From: an uncultured Anaerolineae bacterium
GTDB taxonomy: Bacteria; Chloroflexota; Anaerolineae; J036; Brachytrichaceae
Assembly: GCA_938028725.1 (NCBI GenBank)
Contig: CALIMH010000004.1
Coordinates: 226,993-290,992 of the forward strand
Direction of reading: 5' to 3'
Length of the DNA: 64,000 nt
The number at the start of each line of letters is the position of its first letter. Within the stretch, counting starts at the first letter, position 1. Both the position numbers and the translations under genes were made by a program. Below the pieces are notes generated by a model, which worked only from the letters and a program-made list of their open reading frames with translations, had not been told where the DNA came from and searched no databases. Shown here in pieces: positions 53,617 through 64,000 of the stretch.

Positions 53617-55107
53617 ATGCCGTCGGCAGTTGTTATCGGTGCTGGTGTGGGTGGCATTGCGGTAGCTGCCCGCTTGGCTCAACGTGGCTGGTCGGTCCAA
53701 GTGTTTGAGAAGAACAACGCCCCCGGCGGGCGCATGGCGCGCTTGCAAGGCGATGGGTTCACCTTTGACATGGGTCCAACGCTGTTCCTCATGCCGCACG
53801 TCTTCGCAGCGACATACGCGGAGCTGGGTGAGCGACTGGAGGATCACCTCGACCTCGTGCGCCTAGACCCGACCTACCGTGTGCATTTCCACGATGGCAG
53901 CAGGCTCGACCTCACTGCCGACCTAATCCGGCTGCGCCAGCAATTGGAGGCGATGGAGCCGGGCGCTTTTGGGGCGCTCCTGCAGTTTCTGGATGAAGGC
54001 CATCAGCACTACGCGCTTTCGCTACGCCACTTTGTGCAACGCAACTTTCGCAGCCTGCTGGAGTATTTCGCGCCGGCCAATCTACCGCTGCTCTTTCGCT
54101 TGAAGGCGCTCCAACAGCATTACGCCTATGTCAGCCGCCACTTCCGCGATCCGCGTTTGCGCGCGGCGTTCTCATTCCAGAACGTTTACCTTGGCACAAG
54201 CCCCTTCGAGGCAATGGCCACTTATTCGCTGTTGCAGTACACCGAGCTGTGTGAGGGCGTGTGGTTCCCGCGTGGCGGCATGTATCGGGTGGTTGAAAGC
54301 TTAACAGCTATTGCACAACAAAAGGGAGCACAATTCCACTTCGCCGCACCTGTTGCGCGCATCGAGGTGGACGAGGCAAGCCGTCGAGCAGTGGGCGTCA
54401 CGTTGGACAGCGGCGACACCGTCCGCGCCGACGTCGTGATCGCCAACGCAGACTTGCCCTACGTGTATCAGCGCTTGTTGCCGCCTTCCTCCTACGCTCA
54501 GCGCGTGATGCGACGGCGCTTCACCTCCTCCGCCTTGATGTTCTACTGGGGCGTGCGCGGTGGCCCGATCCCACAACTTTTGCACCATAACGTCTTCCTA
54601 GCTGATCACGACTATCGGCGCAGCTTCACGCGCATCTTCGAGGACTTCACACTGCCGGATGCGCCTTCCTTTTACGTCTGCGCGCCCACCCGTACCGACA
54701 CCTCGTTTGCACCGCCAGCTCATGACAACCTGATGGTGCTCGTGCCGGTGGGTTGCTTAGACGACGCACATCCGCAGGATTGGCCTGCCTTGCAAGCTCG
54801 AGCGCGCCAAGCTGTGTTAGACCGACTGTCACGCATCGGCATCACCGATCTCGCTGAGCGGATTGTCTTTGAGCGACAGCTAGGGCCGCTGGATTACCGT
54901 GCCCACCTAAACCTAGCGCGTGGAGCAGCCTTTGGACTGAGCCACGACTTTATGCAGGTGGGCTATCTGCGGCCGGCTAATCGCCACGCACGCTACGCCA
55001 ACCTCTACTTCGTTGGCGCCAGCACTCACCCTGGGACGGGGGTGCCGATCGTGCTGATCGGGGCGCGCTTGGTGGAGGAGCGGATCCTGGCGGAGCAGCG
55101 CGGCTAA
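53617..55107 (+). CDS. crtI: Phytoene desaturase-like FAD enzyme (CrtI family)
   Basis: This 496-residue flavoprotein has the FAD site VVIGAGVGGIAVAARLA at the start, then GGRMARLQGDGFTFDMGPTLFL. The C-terminal signature is YFVGASTHPGTGVPIVLIGARL. Members add double bonds to phytoene or modify related carotenoids. No crtB or other carotenoid genes are in the window. AAGGATAGG lies just before the ATG. Its TAA overlaps the purA stop. Confidence 0.88.
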   Translation: MPSAVVIGAGVGGIAVAARLAQRGWSVQVFEKNNAPGGRMARLQGDGFTFDMGPTLFLMPHVFAATYAELGERLEDHLDLVRLDPTYRVHFHDGSRLDLTADLIRLRQQLEAMEPGAFGALLQFLDEGHQHYALSLRHFVQRNFRSLLEYFAPANLPLLFRLKALQQHYAYVSRHFRDPRLRAAFSFQNVYLGTSPFEAMATYSLLQYTELCEGVWFPRGGMYRVVESLTAIAQQKGAQFHFAAPVARIEVDEASRRAVGVTLDSGDTVRADVVIANADLPYVYQRLLPPSSYAQRVMRRRFTSSALMFYWGVRGGPIPQLLHHNVFLADHDYRRSFTRIFEDFTLPDAPSFYVCAPTRTDTSFAPPAHDNLMVLVPVGCLDDAHPQDWPALQARARQAVLDRLSRIGITDLAERIVFERQLGPLDYRAHLNLARGAAFGLSHDFMQVGYLRPANRHARYANLYFVGASTHPGTGVPIVLIGARLVEERILAEQRG

Positions 55108-56408
55108 TTACAGCGAGTGATAGTTGATTGCCGACGGATAAGCTGCTCCCGTTCCGGCCCCACGCTCACTAGGCTCACCGGCGCGCCGGCGAAGCGTTCT
55201 ACCGTAGCGATGAAGTTGTGTGCCTCCGCCGGCAGGTCTTCTGGACAGCGTGCATGGCTCACTTCGTCTTGCCATCCTGGCAGCGTCTGATACACCGGCG
55301 TGCACCGCGCAAGCAGTGCACTATCCTGAGGGAAGTGATCGATGACGCGATCGCCAAAGCGGTAGGCGATGCACACGTGCAGCTCTGGGAGGCCGCGCAG
55401 CACGTCCAGCTTAGTGAGCGCGAGCTCGTCTATGCCATTCAGCCGAACTGCGTGGCGCAGCGCGACGAGGTCTAGCCAGCCCACTCTCCGCGGTCGCCCT
55501 GTGGTAGAACCATACTCGTCCCACGGATTAGCGCCGCTGCCACGCAGGCGCGCAGCTAAGTCGCCCTCCAGTTCTGTGACAAATGGCCCGCCTCCAACGC
55601 GCGTGTTAAACGCTTTCGCCACGCCGATCACGCGCCCGATCGCGCGCGGAGGCACTCCCAGGCCAGTCAGCACCCCGCCGATGGTAGCGTTGGAGGATGT
55701 AACAAAGGGGTATGTCCCATGGTCAATATCGAGCAAAGCTGCCTGGGCACCTTCGGCAAGGATGCGTTGGCCTTGCGCCAACGCATTGTGAAGCAGCGCA
55801 GCGGTGTCCTCCAAAAAGGGTGCAAGCTGATGAGCTGCAGCGCGGTATTCCTCCGCCACTGACTCAGCATCCAAAGGTGGACGGTCATACACGCGCGTCA
55901 GGATGGCGTTGACGCGCAGGGTGTGCGCGCGCACAGCCATAGCAAAGTCGTCTGGGTTGGCCATGCTGCCGCAGCGGATGCCGAAACGGGCTGCTTTGTC
56001 GCTGTAAGCAGGGCCGATGCCGCGCAGGGTGGTGCCAATGCCGCCGGCAGCCTCATATGCAGCATCGAGCGCGCGATGTCCGGGCAAGATCACGTGTGCA
56101 GCGTGGCTGATGCGCAGTCGTCGTGGTGTCACCGATACGCCGGCGCTGTTGACCTCTGCGATCTCCTTGAGCAAGCTTAACGGATTCACCACCACGCCGT
56201 TGCCGATGATGTTCAGACAAGCGTCGTGGAAGATGCCGGAGGGCAACAGGTGCAGACGGACCACTTGTGAGCCGATGGTGAGGGAGTGTCCGGCGTTATC
56301 GCCGCCGTTAAAGCGCGCCACGATGTCCACCTCTTTAGCCAGCGCATCGGTGATGCGCCCTTTGCCCTCGTCGCCCCATTGTGCGCCAAGCAAGACAGTG
56401 ATAGGCAT
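55104..56408 (-). CDS. purA: Adenylosuccinate synthetase
   Basis: This 434-residue enzyme uses GTP to join aspartate to IMP, the first step from IMP to AMP. Motifs are VLLGAQWGDEGKGRITD (P-loop), FNGGDNAGHSL with the catalytic His, GTTLRGIGPAYSDKAAR, and TSSNATIGGVLTGLG. Near the C-terminus TTGRPRRVGW and FNTRVGGGPFVTEL bind IMP and GTP. ATG at 56408 is chosen; the frame is open 54 bases upstream into miaB. It is 50 bases after miaB and convergent with crtI. Confidence 0.95.
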   Translation of the reverse strand: MPITVLLGAQWGDEGKGRITDALAKEVDIVARFNGGDNAGHSLTIGSQVVRLHLLPSGIFHDACLNIIGNGVVVNPLSLLKEIAEVNSAGVSVTPRRLRISHAAHVILPGHRALDAAYEAAGGIGTTLRGIGPAYSDKAARFGIRCGSMANPDDFAMAVRAHTLRVNAILTRVYDRPPLDAESVAEEYRAAAHQLAPFLEDTAALLHNALAQGQRILAEGAQAALLDIDHGTYPFVTSSNATIGGVLTGLGVPPRAIGRVIGVAKAFNTRVGGGPFVTELEGDLAARLRGSGANPWDEYGSTTGRPRRVGWLDLVALRHAVRLNGIDELALTKLDVLRGLPELHVCIAYRFGDRVIDHFPQDSALLARCTPVYQTLPGWQDEVSHARCPEDLPAEAHNFIATVERFAGAPVSLVSVGPEREQLIRRQSTITRCN

Positions 56409-56458
56409 GGTGGAGTCAGGGCTTGGAAGTGTAGCAGGCGCGCTTTTCGGCAGCGGTT

Positions 56459-57916
56459 TCACTCACGCATCGCCAGGACCGTCTCGGTGGTTGTGGCAGC
56501 GTGTGCGGATGCCACGTGGCCTTGCAAACTCCACGCGCCGGCCCACGTAATCGTCACTGGCGCAAGTTGCCCCAGCCAATCTCGGCTCTCGTCCTCAAAG
56601 AACACCAACTTGTTCTGCGGCGTGCGCCCGCGCCACTTGCCCTTGTGCTTGCTCTCTACCAGCACCTCGACAGTTTGGCCGAGATACTGCTGATTGATCT
56701 CGCGAGTGATGCGCTCGTGCTGAGCCTCGAGCAACCTGAAGCGGCGCTCCTTCTCAGCTGGCGGTACGTTGTCCTCCATCTCGCGCATGGCAACGGTGTG
56801 CGGGCGAGGGGAATACTTGGCTAGGTGAACCACGTCAAGGCGCAGCTCCTCCAGCAGCTCGTAGGTGTGCATGAACTGCGCTTCGGTCTCGCCGCAGAAG
56901 CCCACGATGACATCGGTGGCAATAGCTGCGCCGGGCACTTTTTCGCGGATGCGTGCGATGAGCCGACGGTAGTCCTCGCTGGTGTAGCCGCGTCGCATGT
57001 TGCGCAGCACCTCATCGTCGCCGGCCTGCACAGGCACTTCGATGTGCGGCATTACCTTGGGCAACTCGCGCACGGCGTCGAGCAGCTCGTCAGTCATCCA
57101 GTTTGGATGAGAGGTGAGAAACCGAATGCGCAGCAGCCCATCAATCTCGCTGATGCGCTCCAGCAAGTGCACTAAGGGCGTATGCAGTGGGACTGGTTGA
57201 GAGGGCATGCCCGATGCCGCACCGGGGTTGTAGCGCTTGAGCAGACGGTCGCCCAGCAAATCGTAGCCATAGCGGTCCACAATTTGGCCGAGCAGCGTCA
57301 CTTCCTTCACACCTTGCTGGACCAAAGCGCGCACCTCTGCCACGATCTCGTCCAGCGGGCGGCTGCGCTCCGCACCGCGGCGGAATGGGATGATGCAGAA
57401 CGTGCAAGCGTGCGAGCAGCCATACACGATCGGCACGTTGGCTGTGACGCGCCGGCCCAACTCATGAGCAGGTAAGCGGAAGGGCAAATCACCATCCTGC
57501 AGCGCAAAGCGCTCGCGCGTCTCCCATTCGAGCAGCGACTTGCCCTCGCGCTGCAGCAGGAAGTGCACCATCGGCGTTGGGTCGCTGGGCGGCATGAAAA
57601 CGTCTACCCATGGGAAAGCCTTTTGCAAGGGGCTGTTGCCACGCACGCCTACCAAGCAGCCCATCACCCCCACCACAAGGCTGGGGTTGCGCTGCTTGAG
57701 TGGCTTGATCATGTTGAGGTAACTCAGGGCCTTATCCTCGGCACCTTGGCGCACCACGCATGTGTTCACCACCAACACATCAGCCTGGTAGCGGTCCTCC
57801 GAAACTTGCAGCCCTAGCTTCTCCAGTTCCGAGGCCAGCCGCTGGGAATCAGACTCGTTCATCTGGCATCCAAAAGTGGTGATGTGGTAAGTGCCGGCGA
57901 TTGTGCTCCCTTGCAT
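56459..57916 (-). CDS. miaB: tRNA-2-methylthio-N6-dimethylallyladenosine synthase (MiaB)
   Basis: This 485-residue enzyme puts a methylthio group on base A37 of tRNAs that read codons starting with U. It holds two iron-sulfur clusters. The N-terminal cluster uses Cys in TFGCQMNESDS, NTCVVR and GVMGCLVG, and the radical SAM cluster is YGCSHACTFCIIP. The TRAM domain is VEVLVESKHKGKWRGRT. The ATG at 57916 is 7 bases after a TACAAT box (57924-57929). purA lies downstream. Confidence 0.95.
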   Translation of the reverse strand: MQGSTIAGTYHITTFGCQMNESDSQRLASELEKLGLQVSEDRYQADVLVVNTCVVRQGAEDKALSYLNMIKPLKQRNPSLVVGVMGCLVGVRGNSPLQKAFPWVDVFMPPSDPTPMVHFLLQREGKSLLEWETRERFALQDGDLPFRLPAHELGRRVTANVPIVYGCSHACTFCIIPFRRGAERSRPLDEIVAEVRALVQQGVKEVTLLGQIVDRYGYDLLGDRLLKRYNPGAASGMPSQPVPLHTPLVHLLERISEIDGLLRIRFLTSHPNWMTDELLDAVRELPKVMPHIEVPVQAGDDEVLRNMRRGYTSEDYRRLIARIREKVPGAAIATDVIVGFCGETEAQFMHTYELLEELRLDVVHLAKYSPRPHTVAMREMEDNVPPAEKERRFRLLEAQHERITREINQQYLGQTVEVLVESKHKGKWRGRTPQNKLVFFEDESRDWLGQLAPVTITWAGAWSLQGHVASAHAATTTETVLAMRE

Positions 57917-57923
57917 AGCTTAA

Positions 57924-57929
57924 ATTGTA
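57924..57929 (-). promoter_or_regulatory. -10 box of miaB
   Basis: TACAAT on the minus strand, 7 bases before the miaB ATG. This spacing leaves no 5' leader. Confidence 0.5.
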
Positions 57930-58036
57930 ATGGCCGGACAAGAGGGACATTCGATAGCATTCATCTAGCCCATGCCGGTAAGTGCCAACCACGCTGGTGT
58001 GTAGCAGCGCAACAATGGATGAGATGCGGCAAGGCC

Positions 58037-58042
58037 TATAAT
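58037..58042 (+). promoter_or_regulatory. -10 box of the YbbR gene
   Basis: TATAAT, 8 bases before the ATG at 58051, divergent from the miaB promoter. Confidence 0.55.
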
Positions 58043-58050
58043 CCTTAAAA

Positions 58051-59259
58051 ATGCGCTGGCTCGCCAATAACCTGGGATTGCTCCTGCTTGCTTTCATCTT
58101 TGCAGCGTTGGTGTGGCTTGTGGCGTCGTTACAGCAGGACCCGATCGCAGAAGAGACATTCGTGGCCCCAGTAGTGAGTCAGCCGCTCCAGCCTGAGCTG
58201 GTGGTGTCCTCCAGCAGTTTGCCGTCCAGCGTACAAGTGCGTGTGCGTGCGCCGCGGAGTGTGCTCGACCAACTACGCGGCGCGGGCCTGCGCGTGGTGG
58301 TGAACTTGACCGAGCTTCAACCAGGCACCCACGCCGTCTCGCTAGAGCCAAGCCTGAACGTGAAGCCTGCTGCCATCGTGCAAGTGCGCCCGCCAACTGC
58401 AGCAGTAACCATTGAGCCGTTAGTATCGGCGAAATTCCCCATCCGTGTTGTCTTGATTGGCGCACCGGCTATCGGGTATCACGCGCTTGCGCCGAAGGTT
58501 GACGTGTCGGAGGCAGTGGTAAGTGCCACTCAGCAGGTCATCTCACAGGTAGAAGGTGTGCAGGCAAGCGTGGTGCTAGAGGGCGCCCGCGCCTCCATTG
58601 AGCAAACTGTCAAACTCGAAGCCGTAGATCGCAACGGTGCTGTTGTATCGAATACCACGATCCGTCCTGAAACCGCCGTCGTGAGGGTCTCGCTCGAGCA
58701 ACTGGGCAACTACCGCGACCTGGCGGTTCGGATGCGCATTCGAGGACAGCCCGCAGAGGGCTACGCTGTGACCAGCGTGGACTACTCGCCTCAGGTGGTC
58801 ACAGTGTTTGGGCCGAGCGAGACGCTGCAGAAGCTGCCGGGCTTCGTGGAGACGCTTGAGGTCTCCCTGGAGGGGGCAACAGCGGATATTGAAAAGCGCG
58901 TAGGTCTGAACTTGCCCTCTGGCGTGTCGCTCGTGGGAGATAACCTTTCAGTGTTGGTGCAGGTGCGCGTGGAGCCGCAACAGGGAGCGCGCACTGTCAC
59001 GCGAGTGCCAGTTGTTGTGGGCAATCTACCGGCTTTTAAAGTGATCCTTTCTCCGCCCACCGTTGACATTGTGCTGGCTGGCCCTTTGCCTGTGCTGAAT
59101 AGTTTGCGGGAGGACGACGTGCGGTTATTTGTGAATGTGGCCGGCCTGTCGGCTGGTTCACACACCATCACTCCTACTGTGGAGGTATTGCCCTCATTGG
59201 TGGTTCAGAGCATGCTGCCAGCACAAGTGCAGGTAGAGCTGCGCAACAGCGAGGGATGA
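58051..59259 (+). CDS. YbbR-domain protein (CdaR-like)
   Basis: This 402-residue protein has one N-terminal membrane helix (LGLLLLAFIFAALVWLVAS) and then four beta-rich YbbR repeats, each with a pattern of hydrophobic strands and a V-V-x-G-P turn (VVTVFGPSETLQKL is the clearest). In other bacteria YbbR/CdaR proteins partner the di-adenylate cyclase CdaA. No cyclase gene is adjacent. It stands right before the rRNA operon on the same strand. Confidence 0.82.
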   Translation: MRWLANNLGLLLLAFIFAALVWLVASLQQDPIAEETFVAPVVSQPLQPELVVSSSSLPSSVQVRVRAPRSVLDQLRGAGLRVVVNLTELQPGTHAVSLEPSLNVKPAAIVQVRPPTAAVTIEPLVSAKFPIRVVLIGAPAIGYHALAPKVDVSEAVVSATQQVISQVEGVQASVVLEGARASIEQTVKLEAVDRNGAVVSNTTIRPETAVVRVSLEQLGNYRDLAVRMRIRGQPAEGYAVTSVDYSPQVVTVFGPSETLQKLPGFVETLEVSLEGATADIEKRVGLNLPSGVSLVGDNLSVLVQVRVEPQQGARTVTRVPVVVGNLPAFKVILSPPTVDIVLAGPLPVLNSLREDDVRLFVNVAGLSAGSHTITPTVEVLPSLVVQSMLPAQVQVELRNSEG

Positions 59260-59288
59260 GCGGCAACCTTAAATTTTTCGGGTGGCCC

Positions 59289-59316
59289 TTGACGTAAGCC
59301 CTGAACTGGCTATACT
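59289..59316 (+). promoter_or_regulatory. rRNA promoter P1
   Basis: TTGACG (59289-59294), a 16-base spacer and TATACT (59311-59316). Confidence 0.75.
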
Positions 59317-59398
59317 ACGAGGCCCTGCAACATGCAGGGGCGGTTAGCGTAGTTCAGGAGAGGACCTTAAATCGAGCGAGGATCGCCTGTGCAGGGGC

Positions 59399-59427
59399 TT
59401 GACAAGAGTCGACGGCCTAGCTAAAAT
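59399..59427 (+). promoter_or_regulatory. rRNA promoter P2
   Basis: TTGACA (59399-59404), a 17-base spacer and TAAAAT (59422-59427), near the consensus. It is about 110 bases downstream of P1. Confidence 0.8.
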
Positions 59428-59447
59428 AGGTCCTACCCTGAACGTGC

Positions 59448-59468
59448 AGCACCTTAACAGTTGAAGAG
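59448..59468 (+). promoter_or_regulatory. boxA-like antitermination element before 16S
   Basis: The sequence AGCACCTTAA followed by TTGAAGAG recurs in close form before 23S at 61371-61391 (AGCACCTTAAAAACTGAATA). The placement before both large rRNA genes fits a boxA/Nus antitermination site. Confidence 0.6.
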
Positions 59469-59493
59469 TGGCAAGAAGTGCGCTGTGGTGACG
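59464..59493 (+). ncRNA. 5' arm of the 16S processing stem
   Basis: AAGAGTGGCAAGAAG (59464-59478) is the exact complement of CTTCTTGCCACTCTT (61071-61085). GGTGACG (59487-59493) pairs with CGTCACC (61055-61061). The two arms enclose 16S rRNA, a typical RNase III processing stem. Confidence 0.8.
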
Positions 59494-59530
59494 TGATGAG
59501 GAAGAACACGGGTTGATGCCCGTTTAAGTC

Positions 59531-61009
<1,479 letters not shown>

Positions 61010-61054
61010 TTAGGGGAATATCCCTAACACATCCGCAGCACGGTGTGGCTGCGG

Positions 61055-61085
61055 CGTCACCAGTAGTGTCCTTCTTGCCACTCTT
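61055..61085 (+). ncRNA. 3' arm of the 16S processing stem
   Basis: The arms CGTCACC (61055-61061) and CTTCTTGCCACTCTT (61071-61085) pair with 59487-59493 and 59464-59478. A local hairpin CCGCAGC/GCTGCGG lies just before at 61033-61053. Confidence 0.75.
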
Positions 61086-61111
61086 GAGCTGATAAGGCGC
61101 TAAAAAGCCGT

Positions 61112-61185
61112 GGGCGATTAGCTCAGCTGGTTAGAGCGTCCCTCTGATAAGGGGAAGGTCTCAAGTTCGAATCTTGAATCGCCCA
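61112..61185 (+). tRNA. tRNA-Ile (GAT)
   Basis: This 74-base tRNA has a 7-bp acceptor stem (GGGCGAT/ATCGCCC), D arm TAGCTCAGCTGGTTAGAGC, anticodon loop CTGATAA with GAT, and T arm GTTCGAAT. The CCA end is not encoded. It is in the 16S-23S spacer as in many bacteria. Confidence 0.96.
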
Positions 61186-61202
61186 TTGCCTCTGCCTGCA
61201 GC

Positions 61203-61275
61203 GGGGACTTAGCTCAGTTGGGAGAGCATCCGCTTTGCAAGCGGGAGGTCAGGGGTTCGAATCCCCTAGTCTCCA
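61203..61275 (+). tRNA. tRNA-Ala (TGC)
   Basis: This 73-base tRNA has the acceptor stem GGGGACT/AGTCTCC with one G-T pair, anticodon loop TTTGCAA with TGC, and T arm GTTCGAATC. CCA is not encoded. It follows tRNA-Ile by 17 bases. Confidence 0.96.
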
Positions 61276-61370
61276 CTGCGCGTCAGGCGATGTGCTGACT
61301 GCAGTCGGCACAATTCGCAGATTGATCCTGGCTAAGCCTGCTGCATGGGTGAGGCTTTTCAGGAACACGT

Positions 61371-61391
61371 AGCACCTTAAAAACTGAATAG
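61371..61391 (+). promoter_or_regulatory. boxA-like element before 23S
   Basis: AGCACCTTAAAAACTGAATA resembles boxA-type rRNA leaders and repeats the element before 16S (59448-59468). Confidence 0.6.
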
Positions 61392-61449
61392 GAGTAGCGT
61401 GAGTGGCAAATTGCCATGGCGGTAGTTCAATTTCTCTGCATCGCGTGAG

Positions 61450-64000
<2,551 letters not shown>

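Overview
The window reads as bacterial chromosome from a high-GC, probably thermophilic and aerobic or facultative member of the Chloroflexota, likely near Anaerolineae. This is inference, from the 16S rRNA text, a ba3-type cytochrome oxidase, a methylmalonyl-CoA mutase split from its B12 domain, a T-box before thrS and a Gram-positive-type LexA box before recA. I saw no insertion sequence, prophage or CRISPR array. It looks like core chromosome with compact, often overlapping genes.

Layout. Positions 1-1.5 kb hold the head of a Complex I cluster on the minus strand (iscX-nuoB-nuoC, cut by the window edge). From 1.7 to 12.7 kb come a DJ-1/PfpI protein, a class III aminotransferase, a TPR-rich lytic transglycosylase, a secreted nuclease-fold protein, methylmalonyl-CoA mutase, serS, a lipase-like hydrolase and an M20 dipeptidase. 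From 12.8 to 22.7 kb come a DMT exporter, a subtilase-esterase-ATP-grasp operon, leuB, lpd, and a MoxR/VWA pair with two membrane proteins. From 22.7 to 29.4 kb come a decayed ThuA-like gene, glgC, methylmalonyl-CoA epimerase, two substrate-binding proteins, secG and an ABC permease. From 29.4 to 35 kb come thrS under a T-box, a radical SAM protein, a cysteine-rich ORF with no ordinary start codon, proB and a CBS-pair protein. From 35.2 to 38.6 kb lies a ba3 oxidase operon (subunits IIa, II, I and a SCO-like copper chaperone). From 38.7 to 49.8 kb come a large glycosyltransferase-like membrane protein, gap, a YvcK-like protein, a divergent chaperonin, a recA operon with an upstream LexA box and a UMF1-type MFS transporter. 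From 49.8 to 59.3 kb come an oxidoreductase, a CMD protein, a fatty acid desaturase, UspA, a CrtI-like desaturase, purA, miaB and a YbbR protein. From 59.3 kb to the end is an rRNA operon: tandem promoters, 16S, tRNA-Ile, tRNA-Ala and partial 23S.

Working together: mutase and epimerase make up part of propionyl-CoA/methylmalonyl-CoA metabolism. IscX, Complex I and the ba3 oxidase belong to respiration. The desaturase and CrtI protein modify membrane lipids and carotenoids. gap and the YvcK-like protein sit at the glycolysis/gluconeogenesis node.

Features that stand out: a chaperonin paralogue that lost its catalytic aspartate; a small membrane protein carrying only the N-terminal motif of Cas4/RecB-type nucleases inside the recA operon; a nuclease-fold protein without its catalytic glutamate; and several genes whose -10 box lies 7-11 bases before the start codon, which suggests leaderless mRNAs.
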